Shown: positions 8,433 to 17,493, numbered from the stretch's first letter. The stretch: 56,867 nucleotides of DNA from Micromonospora marina (GCF_900091565.1 NZ_FMCV01000030.1:1-56867); one strand, 5' to 3'. Numbers and translations are program-made. The notes: a model not told the origin generated them from the sequence alone.

Positions 8433-10982
8433 TCATCGGGGATGGGACGTGGTGGCCGGCGTGTAGCCCCGCTCACCTGCGGCGACGTCGAAGACGAGCT
8501 TGTCGTCGCGGGTGTCGACGGTGACCTTCTGCCCCGGTGAGACCTGGTGCTCCAGCAGCATCCGGGACAGCCGGTTGTCGACCTCGCGCTGGATCACCCG
8601 GCGCAGCGGGCGGGCGCCGAACTCGGGCTGGTAGCCGTGCTCGGCGAGCCAGTCGACGCCGGCGGTGCTGAAGTCGACCTGGATGTCCTGGGCGTGCATG
8701 CGGCGGCGGGTCTCCTCCAGCAGCAGGCCGGTGATCTGGCGCAGCTGCTCGGCCTCCAGCCGCTGGAAGATGATCACCTCGTCGATGCGGTTGAGGAACT
8801 CCGGGCGGAAGTTCTCCTGGAGGCGGCGCATCAGCCGGTCCCGCAGCTCGTCGCTCTCCTGCTCGCCGGGGGCGCCGGTGGCGAAGCCGACGGTGCGCTG
8901 GGTGCCCGTGATCAGCTCCGAGCCGAGGTTGCTGGTCATGATCAGGACGGTGTTCTTGAAGTTCACGGTCCGGCCCTGGCTGTCGGTGAGCCGCCCGTCG
9001 TCGAGCACCTGGAGCAGGATGTTGAACACGTCCGGGTGCGCCTTCTCGATCTCGTCCAGCAGCACCACCGCGTACGGGCGGCGGCGGACCGCCTCGGTGA
9101 GCTGACCGGCCTCCTCGTAGCCGACGTACCCGGGCGGGGCGCCGACCAGCCGGCTGACCGTGTGCCGCTCCTGGAACTCGCTCATGTCCACCCGGACCAT
9201 CCGGTCCGCCTCGCCGAACAGTGCCTCGGCCAGCGCGCGGGCCAGCTCGGTCTTGCCGACGCCGGTGGGGCCGAGGAACAGGAAGCTGCCCATCGGCCGG
9301 TTCGGGTCGGCCAGGCCGGTACGGGACCGGCGTACCGCCTCGGCGACGACGCTGACCGCGTCGTCCTGGCCGATCACCTTCTCGTGCAGGTGCCCCTCCA
9401 GGCGCAGCAGCCGGTCGCGTTCCTCCTCGGTGAGCTGGGTGACCGGGATGCCGGTGGCCCGGGAGACCACCTCGGCGATCTCCGTCGGCCCCACCTCGGG
9501 CACGTGGTTGGGGCCCTCGTCGCCACGGGCGCGGCGGACCTGGTCCTCCAGTTCGGCGAGCCGGTCACGCAGCGCGGAGGCCCGCTCGTACTGCTCGTCG
9601 GAGACCGCCTGCTCCTTGTCCCGCCGCGTCTCGTCGAGCTGCTGCTCCAGCTCGCGTACGTCCTCGGCGGGGGTACGGGTGCGCAGCCGCACCCGGGCGC
9701 CGGCCTGGTCGATCAGGTCGATCGCCTTGTCCGGCAGGAACCGGTCGGTGACGTACCGGTCGGACAGCTCACCGGCGGCGACAAGCGCCTCGTCGGTGAA
9801 CCGGACCTGGTGGTGCGCCTCGTACCGGTCGCGCAGGCCGCGCAGGATCGAGATGGTGTCGTCGACCGTCGGCTCGGGCACCAGCACCGGCTGGAACCGC
9901 CGGGCCAGCGCGGCGTCCTTCTCGATGCTGCGCCGGTACTCGTCGAGCGTGGTCGCGCCGATCACCCGCAGCTCGCCGCGCGCCAGGGCGGGCTTGAGCA
10001 TGTTCGACGCGTCCATGCCGCCCTCGCTGCCGGCGCCGCCCGCGCCGACCAGCGTGTGGATCTCGTCCAGGAAGATGATCAGCTCCTCGCGGTGGGCGCG
10101 GATCTCGTCGATCACCTTCTTCAGGCGCTCCTCGAAGTCACCCCGGTAGCGGGTGCCGGCGACCAGGCCGGACAGGTCGAGCTGGATGACCCGCTTGCCG
10201 ATCAGCGTCTGCGGCACGTCGCCGTCGCAGATCCGCTCGGCCAGACCCTCCACGATCGCGGTCTTGCCGACACCGGCCTCACCGATCAGCACCGGGTTGT
10301 TCTTGGTCCGCCGGGACAGGATCTCCACGGCCTGCTCGATCTCGTCGGCCCGGCCGATCACGGGGTCGATCTGGTCCATCCGGGCCAGCTCGGTGAGGTC
10401 CTGGCCGTACTGGTCGAGCGTCGGGGTGCCCCGGTCCGGGCGCGGGACGTTCGACGCGCCGCGCTCGGCGCTGGCCGCCTGCAACGACTCGGGCTGGATC
10501 CGGCCGGCGGCGAGCATCCGGCCGGCCGGCGACTCGGGGTTCAGCGGCAGCGCCATCAGGATGTGCTCGGGGCCGATGTAGTTGGCGCCCATCGCGCGGG
10601 ACAGCTGGTGCGCGTCCAGCAGCGCCCGTTTCGCGGCCGGGGTCAGCGACAGGTTCGGCGGCACCTCGCCCCGCGACGCGCCCTCACCCGGCCCGCCCAG
10701 CGCGCCCAGCAGCGCCTCCGGGTCGGCGCCGGCCCGGCGGACCAGGTCGCGCAGCGGCTCGCGCTGCAACGCCGCCCAGAGCAGGTGGTCGGTGTCCAGG
10801 TCGTTGCTGTGCTTCTGGGCGGCACGGCGGGCCGCGTCGGCGAGCATCTCCCGGGCGTCGGCGGTCATCAGGCGCGTGATGTCGACCCGGTGCGCCGGCC
10901 GGCGTCCCCCCTCGCCCCGGCCGAAGTATCGGGCCAGGAACTCGTCCCAGGGGTCGTTGCCGAAGTCACCCGGTCCCATCAT
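8433..10982 (-). CDS. ClpC-like AAA+ unfoldase (Clp ATPase subunit)
   Basis: An 849-residue class I Clp ATPase. An N-terminal double-repeat domain (about 35-170) is followed by two AAA+ modules with Walker A motifs GEAGVGKT (234-241) and GPTGVGKT (about 571-578) and Walker B IIFLDEIH and VLLDEIEKAH. The middle insert is short and UVR-like (SDEQYERASALRDRLAELE), as in ClpC and unlike the long ClpB coil. A VGF loop in module 2 could dock ClpP. Compared with standard actinobacterial ClpC, the N-terminus has an extra MMGPGDFGNDPWDEF head, so this may be a second, accessory ClpC. The first ATG follows GGAGGACGAG. A stress-type promoter lies upstream. Confidence 0.88.
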   Translation of the reverse strand: MMGPGDFGNDPWDEFLARYFGRGEGGRRPAHRVDITRLMTADAREMLADAARRAAQKHSNDLDTDHLLWAALQREPLRDLVRRAGADPEALLGALGGPGEGASRGEVPPNLSLTPAAKRALLDAHQLSRAMGANYIGPEHILMALPLNPESPAGRMLAAGRIQPESLQAASAERGASNVPRPDRGTPTLDQYGQDLTELARMDQIDPVIGRADEIEQAVEILSRRTKNNPVLIGEAGVGKTAIVEGLAERICDGDVPQTLIGKRVIQLDLSGLVAGTRYRGDFEERLKKVIDEIRAHREELIIFLDEIHTLVGAGGAGSEGGMDASNMLKPALARGELRVIGATTLDEYRRSIEKDAALARRFQPVLVPEPTVDDTISILRGLRDRYEAHHQVRFTDEALVAAGELSDRYVTDRFLPDKAIDLIDQAGARVRLRTRTPAEDVRELEQQLDETRRDKEQAVSDEQYERASALRDRLAELEDQVRRARGDEGPNHVPEVGPTEIAEVVSRATGIPVTQLTEEERDRLLRLEGHLHEKVIGQDDAVSVVAEAVRRSRTGLADPNRPMGSFLFLGPTGVGKTELARALAEALFGEADRMVRVDMSEFQERHTVSRLVGAPPGYVGYEEAGQLTEAVRRRPYAVVLLDEIEKAHPDVFNILLQVLDDGRLTDSQGRTVNFKNTVLIMTSNLGSELITGTQRTVGFATGAPGEQESDELRDRLMRRLQENFRPEFLNRIDEVIIFQRLEAEQLRQITGLLLEETRRRMHAQDIQVDFSTAGVDWLAEHGYQPEFGARPLRRVIQREVDNRLSRMLLEHQVSPGQKVTVDTRDDKLVFDVAAGERGYTPATTSHPR

Positions 10983-11044
10983 CTCGTCCTCCGCAGTCAG
11001 TCGGCACGACCGGCGCCCGGCACGCGCGGCACGGTCGGCGGTGG

Positions 11045-11069
11045 CTACCCGGCGGTCGGCGCGACAAAC
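11045..11069 (-). promoter_or_regulatory. SigB/SigF-type promoter upstream of ClpC-like gene
   Basis: On the minus strand GTTT (11069-11066), 15-nt spacer, GGGTAG (11050-11045). It lies in the intergenic gap about 60 nt from the ClpC-like ATG. Confidence 0.65.
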
Positions 11070-11093
11070 GCGACCGGATGGCAGGCTGGGGGC

Positions 11094-11471
11094 ATGAAGA
11101 GCAGACCGCTGTTGATCGTGGACGGCGCGAACGTGGTGGGCTCGCGCCCGGACGGGTGGTGGCGGGACCGGGCCGGCGCGGCCGTCCGGCTGCGCGACGC
11201 GCTGGCGCCCGTCGGCGAGGCGGGCGTGCCGCCGGAGCTGCCGCCACCGGTGCAGGTGGTGCTGGTGGTGGAGGGCGCGGCCCGGCACGTGGCGCCCGCG
11301 CCCGGTGTGGAGGTGGTCTCCGCGCCCGGCTCCGGCGACGACACGATGGTCGAGCTGGTCGCCGCCGCGCCGGATCGGCGGCGGGTCGTGGTGACCGCCG
11401 ACCGGGAACTGCGCGGGCGGGTGACCGCGCTCGGCGCGGAGGTACGCGGCCCGCGCTGGCTGGTCCGCTAG
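11094..11471 (+). CDS. NYN/PIN-like nuclease domain protein
   Basis: A 125-residue single-domain protein with the NYN (YacP-like) pattern: LLIVDGANVVGS at the N-terminus (metal-binding Asp), a central VQVVLVVEG strand, GSGDDTMVEL (second acidic pair) and VVVTADRELRGRV near the C-terminus. NYN domains are metal-dependent RNases; this is inferred from the fold. It is divergent from the ClpC-like gene. A short palindrome at 11479-11496 follows the stop and may terminate transcription. Confidence 0.75.
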   Translation: MKSRPLLIVDGANVVGSRPDGWWRDRAGAAVRLRDALAPVGEAGVPPELPPPVQVVLVVEGAARHVAPAPGVEVVSAPGSGDDTMVELVAAAPDRRRVVVTADRELRGRVTALGAEVRGPRWLVR

Positions 11472-11586
11472 GTCACCCGGTCCCGCCGGCGGGACCGAGG
11501 CATCCGCCGACGGGACCAGCGGCGCGGTCTTCGCGCACGTCAGGGCCGGAACCGGACACCGGGGCCGCAACGCCGCGAGGGTGGAT

Positions 11587-11612
11587 GTTCGCCCACCCGC
11601 CGCCATGGGTTG
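11587..11612 (+). promoter_or_regulatory. Possible weak SigB-type promoter of the four-gene ATPase operon
   Basis: GTTC (11587-11590), 16-nt spacer, GGGTTG (11607-11612), 35 nt before the first gene of the operon. Both boxes differ from consensus, so this is tentative. Confidence 0.3.
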
Positions 11613-11646
11613 TAATGGAGATCTCTTCCGCCCCCAGGAGGTCCCC

Positions 11647-11907
11647 GTGGCGAGCGTCGCCGAGCTGAAGGCCGCCATCGATGTCGCTCTCCAGCAGATC
11701 GGTGACGGCCAGACAGCGGTGCAGGCAGCCGGCGAGAAGCTGGCCGAGGCGCAGCAGACGCTGGCCGGCGCGCTGGAGGGCAGCGGCCACGAGACGGTCG
11801 AGGCGGCCCAGGCCTCGCTGACACAGGCCGGCCAGGAACTGGAGGAGTGTCTGGCCGCGACACTGGTCGCGGTGGAGCAGGCACAGCTCTACGTCGCGAC
11901 GCTCTGA
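11647..11907 (+). CDS. Small all-helical protein, first gene of ATPase operon
   Basis: An 86-residue protein predicted as two long amphipathic helices with a short turn near GSGHET (about residues 45-50); nearly all residues are Ala, Glu, Gln, Leu or Val in heptad-like spacing. It resembles small Micromonosporaceae helical proteins such as DUF6244 (family number uncertain). Size and helical-hairpin form recall WXG100 (ESX) proteins, but no WXG motif is present. The GTG start at 11647 is set by AGGAGG four bases upstream. The stop is 8 nt before the next gene. Function unknown. Confidence 0.7.
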   Translation: MASVAELKAAIDVALQQIGDGQTAVQAAGEKLAEAQQTLAGALEGSGHETVEAAQASLTQAGQELEECLAATLVAVEQAQLYVATL

Positions 11908-11915
11908 GGCCGGCC

Positions 11916-12794
11916 GTGTCCATCGTCGAGGACATCGGCGCGCAGGTGCGCGCCGCCGCCGAGGAACTGCCCCTCGCCCAGCTCGCCGCCGCGCTGGAGA
12001 AGCTCGGCCAGGCGCAGGAGCGGCTGCGCTGGGTGCGCCAGGAGTCGTCCGACCCGATGGGGGTGCCGGAACTGTCCTCGGCCACCGAGCACGCCGAGAC
12101 CGCCGGCTACGCGCTGCGCGTGGCGCAGGAGCAGCTCACCGCGTACCTGGCCGCGATCGGGCTGGCCGCCGACGGCGCGCGGCCGGCGCCGCCGGGCGAA
12201 CGACCGCCCCGGCACGACACGCCACGCGGCGAGGAACCACCGGCGGCCGGCCCGGCCGCCGAGCCGGGCGAGCAGCCGGCGGTGCGCCGCTGGTGGGCGG
12301 TGCGGGTGGCGGAGCTGACCGGCGGCCGGGAGGGCGCGCCGGACGAGCCGGACGAGCGCGTCGGGGACGCCCACGAGCTGCTGCGCCGGGTGGTCGCCGG
12401 GATCCGCTCCGGCGACCGGGACCGGCTGCACCGCGAGCTGCGCCGGGCGCACGCCGACGTGGGGCTGGGGCTGGCCGCGATCACCCCGCCGCTGCTGCGC
12501 GAGCTGGCCGGTGAGCTGCTCGGTCATCCGCCCCGCGCGGACGACCTGCCCCGGCTGCGCGGCGCGCTGGACTCCCGGGTCCGCGACCTGCTGCCCGGGC
12601 TGCCGCGCCCGGTGCTGGACACGCTGCTGACCCGGGTGTGCCGGATGCCCCCGCCGCGCCGCGACGACGACGCGGAGCAGCCGCACGCGGCCGACCCGGC
12701 GGTCACCGCGGGCGTGCTCACCGGCGTGCTGCTGGACCGGCTCGGCCGGGACCTGCCCAAGGACACCGACGATCGGGAGTCGTCCCGTGGCTGA
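11916..12794 (+). CDS. Helical hairpin plus C-terminal domain protein, ATPase operon
   Basis: A 292-residue protein of unknown family. Residues 1-85 look like a second helical hairpin, similar in pattern to the 86-residue protein just upstream (VEDIGAQVRAAAEEL, LRVAQEQLTAYLAA). A Pro-rich linker follows at about 88-128. The C-terminal domain (130-280) is helical with RWWAVRVAELTGG and repeated RxxHRELRRAH and LPRLRGALDSRV segments. The GTG start is 8 nt after the preceding stop. The end overlaps the ATPase gene by 8 nt, so the genes are coupled. Confidence 0.7.
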   Translation: MSIVEDIGAQVRAAAEELPLAQLAAALEKLGQAQERLRWVRQESSDPMGVPELSSATEHAETAGYALRVAQEQLTAYLAAIGLAADGARPAPPGERPPRHDTPRGEEPPAAGPAAEPGEQPAVRRWWAVRVAELTGGREGAPDEPDERVGDAHELLRRVVAGIRSGDRDRLHRELRRAHADVGLGLAAITPPLLRELAGELLGHPPRADDLPRLRGALDSRVRDLLPGLPRPVLDTLLTRVCRMPPPRRDDDAEQPHAADPAVTAGVLTGVLLDRLGRDLPKDTDDRESSRG

Positions 12795-15459
12795 CGTCCG
12801 CGTTCGACTGGTGACGCGGGTCCGGGGGATGCTCTCCGAGGCCCTGGGCGCCACCCGTACCCGGCTCACCGCCGCCGAGGCCGAGCTGGCCGCCGGGCGG
12901 GACCGGTTGGACCGTACCCGAAGGGCCGCCGCCGCCGTGCCCGCCCGGGTGGGCGCCGCCCGCGACCGGCGCCTGGCCGAGATCGACGCCCGGCACACCA
13001 CCCGCCTCACCGAGCTGGCCCGCCGGGCCGCCGCCGCGGCACAGCGGGAGGCGCCGGGCGCGGCGTCCGCGCCCTGGGACCGCTGGCAGGTTACGCCCGC
13101 CGGCCGGTCCGAGCCGCCCGGCGCGTTGCGCGTCGGCACGGTACGCCTCGACGGCGCCGAACCGGTGCCGGCGCTGGTTCCGCTCCTGGACGCCGGGCAC
13201 GCGCACCTGGCCGGCGGCGACCGGGACGGGCTCGCCGCCGTGGTACCCGCGCTGCTGCTGCGCTCGGTCGGCCGGGCCGACCCGGGCGCGGTGCGGCTGC
13301 ACGGGTACGACCCGGAACACCTGGGCGGCGGCCTGGCCGGGTTCGCGCCGCTCGGCACGGCCGGGCTGCTCACGTTCGTCGGACCGGGCGGACTTGGCCG
13401 GCTGCTCGACGACCTGGTGGAGCAGATCCGCCGGATCAACGCCACTGTGCTCGCCGGTGAGTACGGCTCACTGCGTGAGCTGGCCGCCGCCACCGGACGC
13501 CGCCCGGAGCCGTGGCGGGTGGCGGTGCTGCTCGGCGGCGACGAGCTGTCCCGGCACGAACGCGGCCAGCTCGACCGGGTGGTCCGCACCGGAGCGGCCT
13601 GCGGCGTGCACCTGGTGGTGCGCGGCGTCGACCTGCCCGACGACCCGACCGTCACCCGGATCACCGTGGAGCGCGACGACGCCCGGGTGGCCGGGCTGCC
13701 GGTGGTGCTCGACGCGCCGCCGCCGCCCGCGCTGGTCACCGAGACGTGCCGCACCGTCGCCTCCCGGGTGGCCGCCGGCCCGCCGCCGACGCCGTTCACC
13801 GACCTGCTCCCGCCGCCGCAGGAGTACTGGCGGGAGGACTCGGCGCACGGGCTCAGCGCGCCGGTCGGCGAGGGCCCGCACGGGCGGCAGGTGCTGCTCA
13901 CGCTCGGCGACTACCCGCCGCACGCGTTGATCGGCGGCCCGTCCGGCACCGGCAAGACGAACCTGATCTTCGCCTGGATCGGTGCGCTCGCCGCCCGCTA
14001 CTCCCCCGCCGAGCTGGAGTTCTATCTGCTGGACTTCAAGGAGGGCGTGTCGTTCGCCCGGTTCGCGCAGGGCCGGCGCGACCCGAGCTGGCTGCCGCAC
14101 ATGCGGCTGGTCGGCATCAACGTCAACACAGACCGGGAGTTCGGGCTGGCGCTGCTGCGCTTCCTCGCCGAGGAGCTGCGCCGCCGCGCCGACGCGGCGA
14201 AGAAGCACGAGGTCACCAAGCTGGCCGAGCTGCGCGCGGTGGACCCGGACGGGCACTGGCCGCGCATCGTGGCGGTGGTCGACGAGTTCCAGGCGCTGCT
14301 CGCCGGCCGGGACGTGGTCGCCCGGGAGGCCGCCGACCTGCTGGAGGACCTGGCCCGGCGGGGCCGGTCGCAGGGCATCCACCTGGTGCTGGCCTCGCAG
14401 GACGTGCGCGGTATCGAGGCGCTGTGGGGGCGGCCCGCGCTCGTCGCCCAGTTCACGCTGCGGATCGCGCTGCCGAAGGCGCTGCGCATCCTGGCCGAGC
14501 GCAACGACGCGGCGCAGTCGCTGCCCCGCCACCACGCGGTGATCAACGCCGAGTCGGGCCTGGCCGAGGGGAACGAGGTGGCCCGGATCCCGTCGGCGAG
14601 CGACTGGGAGACGTGGAGCGAGCTTCAGCACCGGCTGTGGCGGATGCGCCCGCAGGACGCCGCGCCGGCCCGGCTGTTCGACGGCGACGCGATCCCGGGC
14701 CTGGCCGACGCGCCGGACTTCCGGGCGCTGACCGCGCCGGAGCAGGGCGTGCCGCGCAGCCCGGTGGCGCTGCTCGGCGAGATCATCGACGTGCAGGCCC
14801 GCTCGGCGGCGCTGCGGCTGCCCCGCGCTCCCGGCCGCAACCTGGCCGTGCTGGGCACCCGGGTGGACGAGGCGTGCGCGGTGCTCGACGCCGCCGCCCG
14901 GTCGCTGGCCCGGCAGTACCGGCCCGGCACCGCCCGGTTCTCCATCGCCTGCCTGGACCCGGACGCCGACCCGGCCGCCCGCGCCCTGTACGAGGACCTG
15001 GCCGGCGACGCCTCCTGGTACGACGAGGAGACGGTGCCGGAGCTGATGGCCGAGGCGGGTGACGGACTCGGTGCGCCGGGTGCGGTGCGTACCCCGCACT
15101 TCCTGCTGCTGTACGCGGTGGACGCGGCCGCCGCGGCGCTGGCCGGCAAGGCCGGTACGCGCACCGGGCTGGAGCAGTTGCGCCGGATCCTGCACGACGG
15201 GCCGGAACGGCGTACCCACGTGCTGGCGTGGTGGCGCGGGGTGGCCCGGATGCGCGTCGACCTGGGCGGCGCGGGCGCGCGCACCGACCAGATCGGCGCC
15301 TGGGTGGCGCTGGACGTGCAGGGCGGTGAGCTGGGCTCGTCGCTCTATCCGGGCAGCGGCGGGCCGGACTGGTATCCCCGGCCGTGGCGCGGTCTCTACT
15401 TCGACCGGGCGGTGCACCGCACCGGACAGGTGATCATCCCTTATGGTCCGTCCCGATGA
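12787..15459 (+). CDS. FtsK/SpoIIIE-type ATPase with N-terminal coiled coil
   Basis: An 890-residue P-loop ATPase of the FtsK/HerA superfamily. Residues 15-90 form an Ala/Arg-rich coiled coil. Residues 100-360 form an uncharacterised domain. The motor follows with Walker A GGPSGTGKT (383-391, Lys390) and Walker B VAVVDEFQ (Asp499-Glu500), then LEDLARRGRSQGIHLVLASQD, typical of FtsK/EccC motors. A C-terminal region from about 650 may be a second, degenerate module with no P-loop (PGRNLAVLG instead). No membrane segment is present, unlike FtsK. It is unlike chromosomal ftsK in context and may be closer to EccC-like or defence-type translocases. The GTG start lies in the overlap with the preceding gene; GGGAG is upstream. 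Confidence 0.82.
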   Translation: MADVRVRLVTRVRGMLSEALGATRTRLTAAEAELAAGRDRLDRTRRAAAAVPARVGAARDRRLAEIDARHTTRLTELARRAAAAAQREAPGAASAPWDRWQVTPAGRSEPPGALRVGTVRLDGAEPVPALVPLLDAGHAHLAGGDRDGLAAVVPALLLRSVGRADPGAVRLHGYDPEHLGGGLAGFAPLGTAGLLTFVGPGGLGRLLDDLVEQIRRINATVLAGEYGSLRELAAATGRRPEPWRVAVLLGGDELSRHERGQLDRVVRTGAACGVHLVVRGVDLPDDPTVTRITVERDDARVAGLPVVLDAPPPPALVTETCRTVASRVAAGPPPTPFTDLLPPPQEYWREDSAHGLSAPVGEGPHGRQVLLTLGDYPPHALIGGPSGTGKTNLIFAWIGALAARYSPAELEFYLLDFKEGVSFARFAQGRRDPSWLPHMRLVGINVNTDREFGLALLRFLAEELRRRADAAKKHEVTKLAELRAVDPDGHWPRIVAVVDEFQALLAGRDVVAREAADLLEDLARRGRSQGIHLVLASQDVRGIEALWGRPALVAQFTLRIALPKALRILAERNDAAQSLPRHHAVINAESGLAEGNEVARIPSASDWETWSELQHRLWRMRPQDAAPARLFDGDAIPGLADAPDFRALTAPEQGVPRSPVALLGEIIDVQARSAALRLPRAPGRNLAVLGTRVDEACAVLDAAARSLARQYRPGTARFSIACLDPDADPAARALYEDLAGDASWYDEETVPELMAEAGDGLGAPGAVRTPHFLLLYAVDAAAAALAGKAGTRTGLEQLRRILHDGPERRTHVLAWWRGVARMRVDLGGAGARTDQIGAWVALDVQGGELGSSLYPGSGGPDWYPRPWRGLYFDRAVHRTGQVIIPYGPSR

Positions 15460-16127
15460 ACGAACCGGTTGCCAGTGAGACGTACGACGCGCAGATCCGC
15501 CGGCTCGCCGAGCTGACCGCCCGGGTGTCCGCCCAGCGGGCCGAGGCGCACACCTGGTACGCCCAGCAGGTGGCCGCCGCCGACCGGGCGGTCGCCGAGG
15601 CCACCGAGCAGGTGCGGCAGGCCGAGGCGGAGGTGGCCGAGGCGTATCGGCTGGTGGAACGCGTCGACGGCGAGGTCACGCACCTGTGGGCGCAGCTGCG
15701 GGCCCGGCTCGGCACGGGCGCCCGGCGGCTGGGTGACCCGCCCGGCCCGGTGCACGGCACCGCCGGTGACCCGGTGCCGCTGCTGCGAACGGTCCGGGAG
15801 CTGCTGGAGCGCACCGGTGCGCCGGGCGAGCTGCCCGGCTCGGTGAACCCGCTGCTGGTCGCGTGCGGCATCGGCGGGGCGCTGGTGGCGTACGCGCTGG
15901 GGGTGGGGGCGCGGGCGCTCGCCGCCGGTTCCAGCGGTGACCTGGCGGTGGGCCTGCCGGTGCTGGCCCTGGTGGTGACGCTGCTCGGCCCGGTGATCGG
16001 GCTGGTGCCGGCCCGGCTGCTGGCCGACCGCCGCCACGCGGTCCTGACCCCGCGCCCGATGATCCTGGTGGCCGCCTCCGGCCTGGTCACGACCCTGCTC
16101 CTGCTGACGGTGACCTACACCCGCTGA
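15456..16127 (+). CDS. Coiled-coil membrane protein, last gene of ATPase operon
   Basis: A 223-residue protein whose first 90 residues form a coiled coil (RRLAELTARVSAQRAEAHTW, then RAVAEATEQVRQAEAEVAEA). After a Gly/Pro linker there are three hydrophobic segments at about 130-155, 165-190 and 198-220 that should span the membrane. The ATG overlaps the ATPase stop (ATGA, 4 nt). It could anchor the soluble ATPase at the membrane. No family recognised. Confidence 0.72.
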   Translation: MNEPVASETYDAQIRRLAELTARVSAQRAEAHTWYAQQVAAADRAVAEATEQVRQAEAEVAEAYRLVERVDGEVTHLWAQLRARLGTGARRLGDPPGPVHGTAGDPVPLLRTVRELLERTGAPGELPGSVNPLLVACGIGGALVAYALGVGARALAAGSSGDLAVGLPVLALVVTLLGPVIGLVPARLLADRRHAVLTPRPMILVAASGLVTTLLLLTVTYTR

Positions 16128-16212
16128 CCCCCTGACCCGCCCGCCGGCTCCCCCCGGCGCCGATCGTGAGGTCGGCGGCCCACAGCCGGTCGGCCCCACG
16201 GTCGCGCCCGGG

Positions 16213-17490
16213 TCAGGCGGGGGTCAGGACCGCCTCCTTGAGCAGGCGGCGGGCCAGGGTCAGGCGGTCGGCGTCGTCGTCCAGGCCGGGCAGGTCGCCC
16301 ACCCGGGTCACCTCTCCGTTCAGCAGCGCGCGCAGCGCCGCCTCGCAGGTGCCGGGGAGCGTGAGCGTCCGGTCGGGCACGCGCAGCGTGACCCGCCCGT
16401 CGGTGGCGGGGGCGAGCTGCCAGCGCAGGCCGCCGCGCACCGCGACCTCGCTGTCCGCGGTCAGCCGGGCCAGCGCCTGCGCCTGCGCCAGGGGCCGGAT
16501 CGGCGCGGGCCGGGAGGCCGGCCAGACCCGGGCGCGCAGCCGGCCGGCCACCGCAGCCGGATCGGCCCGCAGCAGCCAGTCGCGCAACGCCTCGACGGTC
16601 TCGGTCAGCTCCGGCTCGATCGCGTCCGGGTCGGCCAGGTCGAGCCCGAACGGCAGGCTCGCGCGCAGCCGCGCGTCCTCGGCGGCGAGCGCGAGCAGTT
16701 CCTCGACCACTGCGTACCGGGTCAGCGCCCGGACACCCACGGTCAGGTGCAGCGAGCTGGACTCCTGGGCCTGTGCGCTGTGCAGCCAGCCGCGCGGCAG
16801 GTAGAGCGCGTCGCCCGGTTCGAGCACGACGTCCAGCGCCGGTCGCCCGTCGGCGGTCGCGGACACCTCGTCGGCCCGGCCGCCCCAGGGCTGGCGCTCC
16901 AGCGGGTCGGCCAGCACCGGCGGGTGGATCCGCCAGTGCTTGCGCCCGTCCACCTGGAGCACGAACACGTCGTGGGTGTCGTAGTGGGTGGCGAAGCCCT
17001 GACTGCCGGCCGGAGTCAGGTAGGCGTTCACCTGCAACGGCTGGGCCAGCGCGGTGCCCAGGTCGCGGGCGAAGCCGACGAGCGCCGGCCAGGTGCGGTG
17101 CAGACCCTGCAGCACCAGCGTCGCACCGTCGGCGTACAGCGCCAGCACCTTCTCGTCGAGGACCTGGTCGCCGATCTCGGCGCCCGCGCCACCGCCGCCG
17201 GTGTAGTGCGCCGCCGGCACCAGCTGGCCGTCCTTCGCGACCCGCAGGAACGGGGTACGCAGGCCGCGGCGGCTGAGCAGCTCGTCGGCGTCGGCGGGGC
17301 TGAGCAGGTCGGCGAAGCCGTCCGGGTTGGGCAGTTCGGCGGCGCGGGACAGCAGCGGGCTGCGCCCCCAGTGGTCGGCGGCGAACTTGGCCGGCTCCAC
17401 CGCCACGCACCGGGCCAGTGCCTCGGTCGCGGCGAACGGAACCGCCGGGCGGCCGTGGCCACCCGGCGGGTCGACGTGCGTGGTGCTCAT
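16213..17490 (-). CDS. JmjC/ribosomal-oxygenase-type Fe(II)/2-oxoglutarate dioxygenase
   Basis: A 425-residue cupin-fold (JmjC, ROX/MINA/NO66/YcfD-like) oxygenase. The iron triad can be read: His169-x-Asp171 in THYDTHD and His237 in LYLPRGWLHS; Lys184 in VDGRKHW is the expected 2-oxoglutarate contact. A helical dimerisation region follows (240-330) and a winged-helix-like C-terminus (340-425), the ROX layout. Family members hydroxylate His or Arg side chains of proteins. The gene starts 3 nt after the stop of the repeat-peptide gene, so one mRNA is very likely and that peptide is the obvious candidate substrate. This last step is inference. Confidence 0.88.
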   Translation of the reverse strand: MSTTHVDPPGGHGRPAVPFAATEALARCVAVEPAKFAADHWGRSPLLSRAAELPNPDGFADLLSPADADELLSRRGLRTPFLRVAKDGQLVPAAHYTGGGGAGAEIGDQVLDEKVLALYADGATLVLQGLHRTWPALVGFARDLGTALAQPLQVNAYLTPAGSQGFATHYDTHDVFVLQVDGRKHWRIHPPVLADPLERQPWGGRADEVSATADGRPALDVVLEPGDALYLPRGWLHSAQAQESSSLHLTVGVRALTRYAVVEELLALAAEDARLRASLPFGLDLADPDAIEPELTETVEALRDWLLRADPAAVAGRLRARVWPASRPAPIRPLAQAQALARLTADSEVAVRGGLRWQLAPATDGRVTLRVPDRTLTLPGTCEAALRALLNGEVTRVGDLPGLDDDADRLTLARRLLKEAVLTPA

Positions 17491-17493
17491 GTG

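Noticed and set aside
8547..11471. Very long plus-strand open frame opposite the ClpC-like gene
   Set aside because: It is the mirror of a high-GC gene on the other strand; only its last 378 nt (11094-11471) form a real gene with its own start.
11647..16127. Type VII (ESX) secretion locus
   Set aside because: No WXG motif, EccB, EccD, EccE or mycosin is present and the ATPase has no membrane segments, so only a distant resemblance is claimed.
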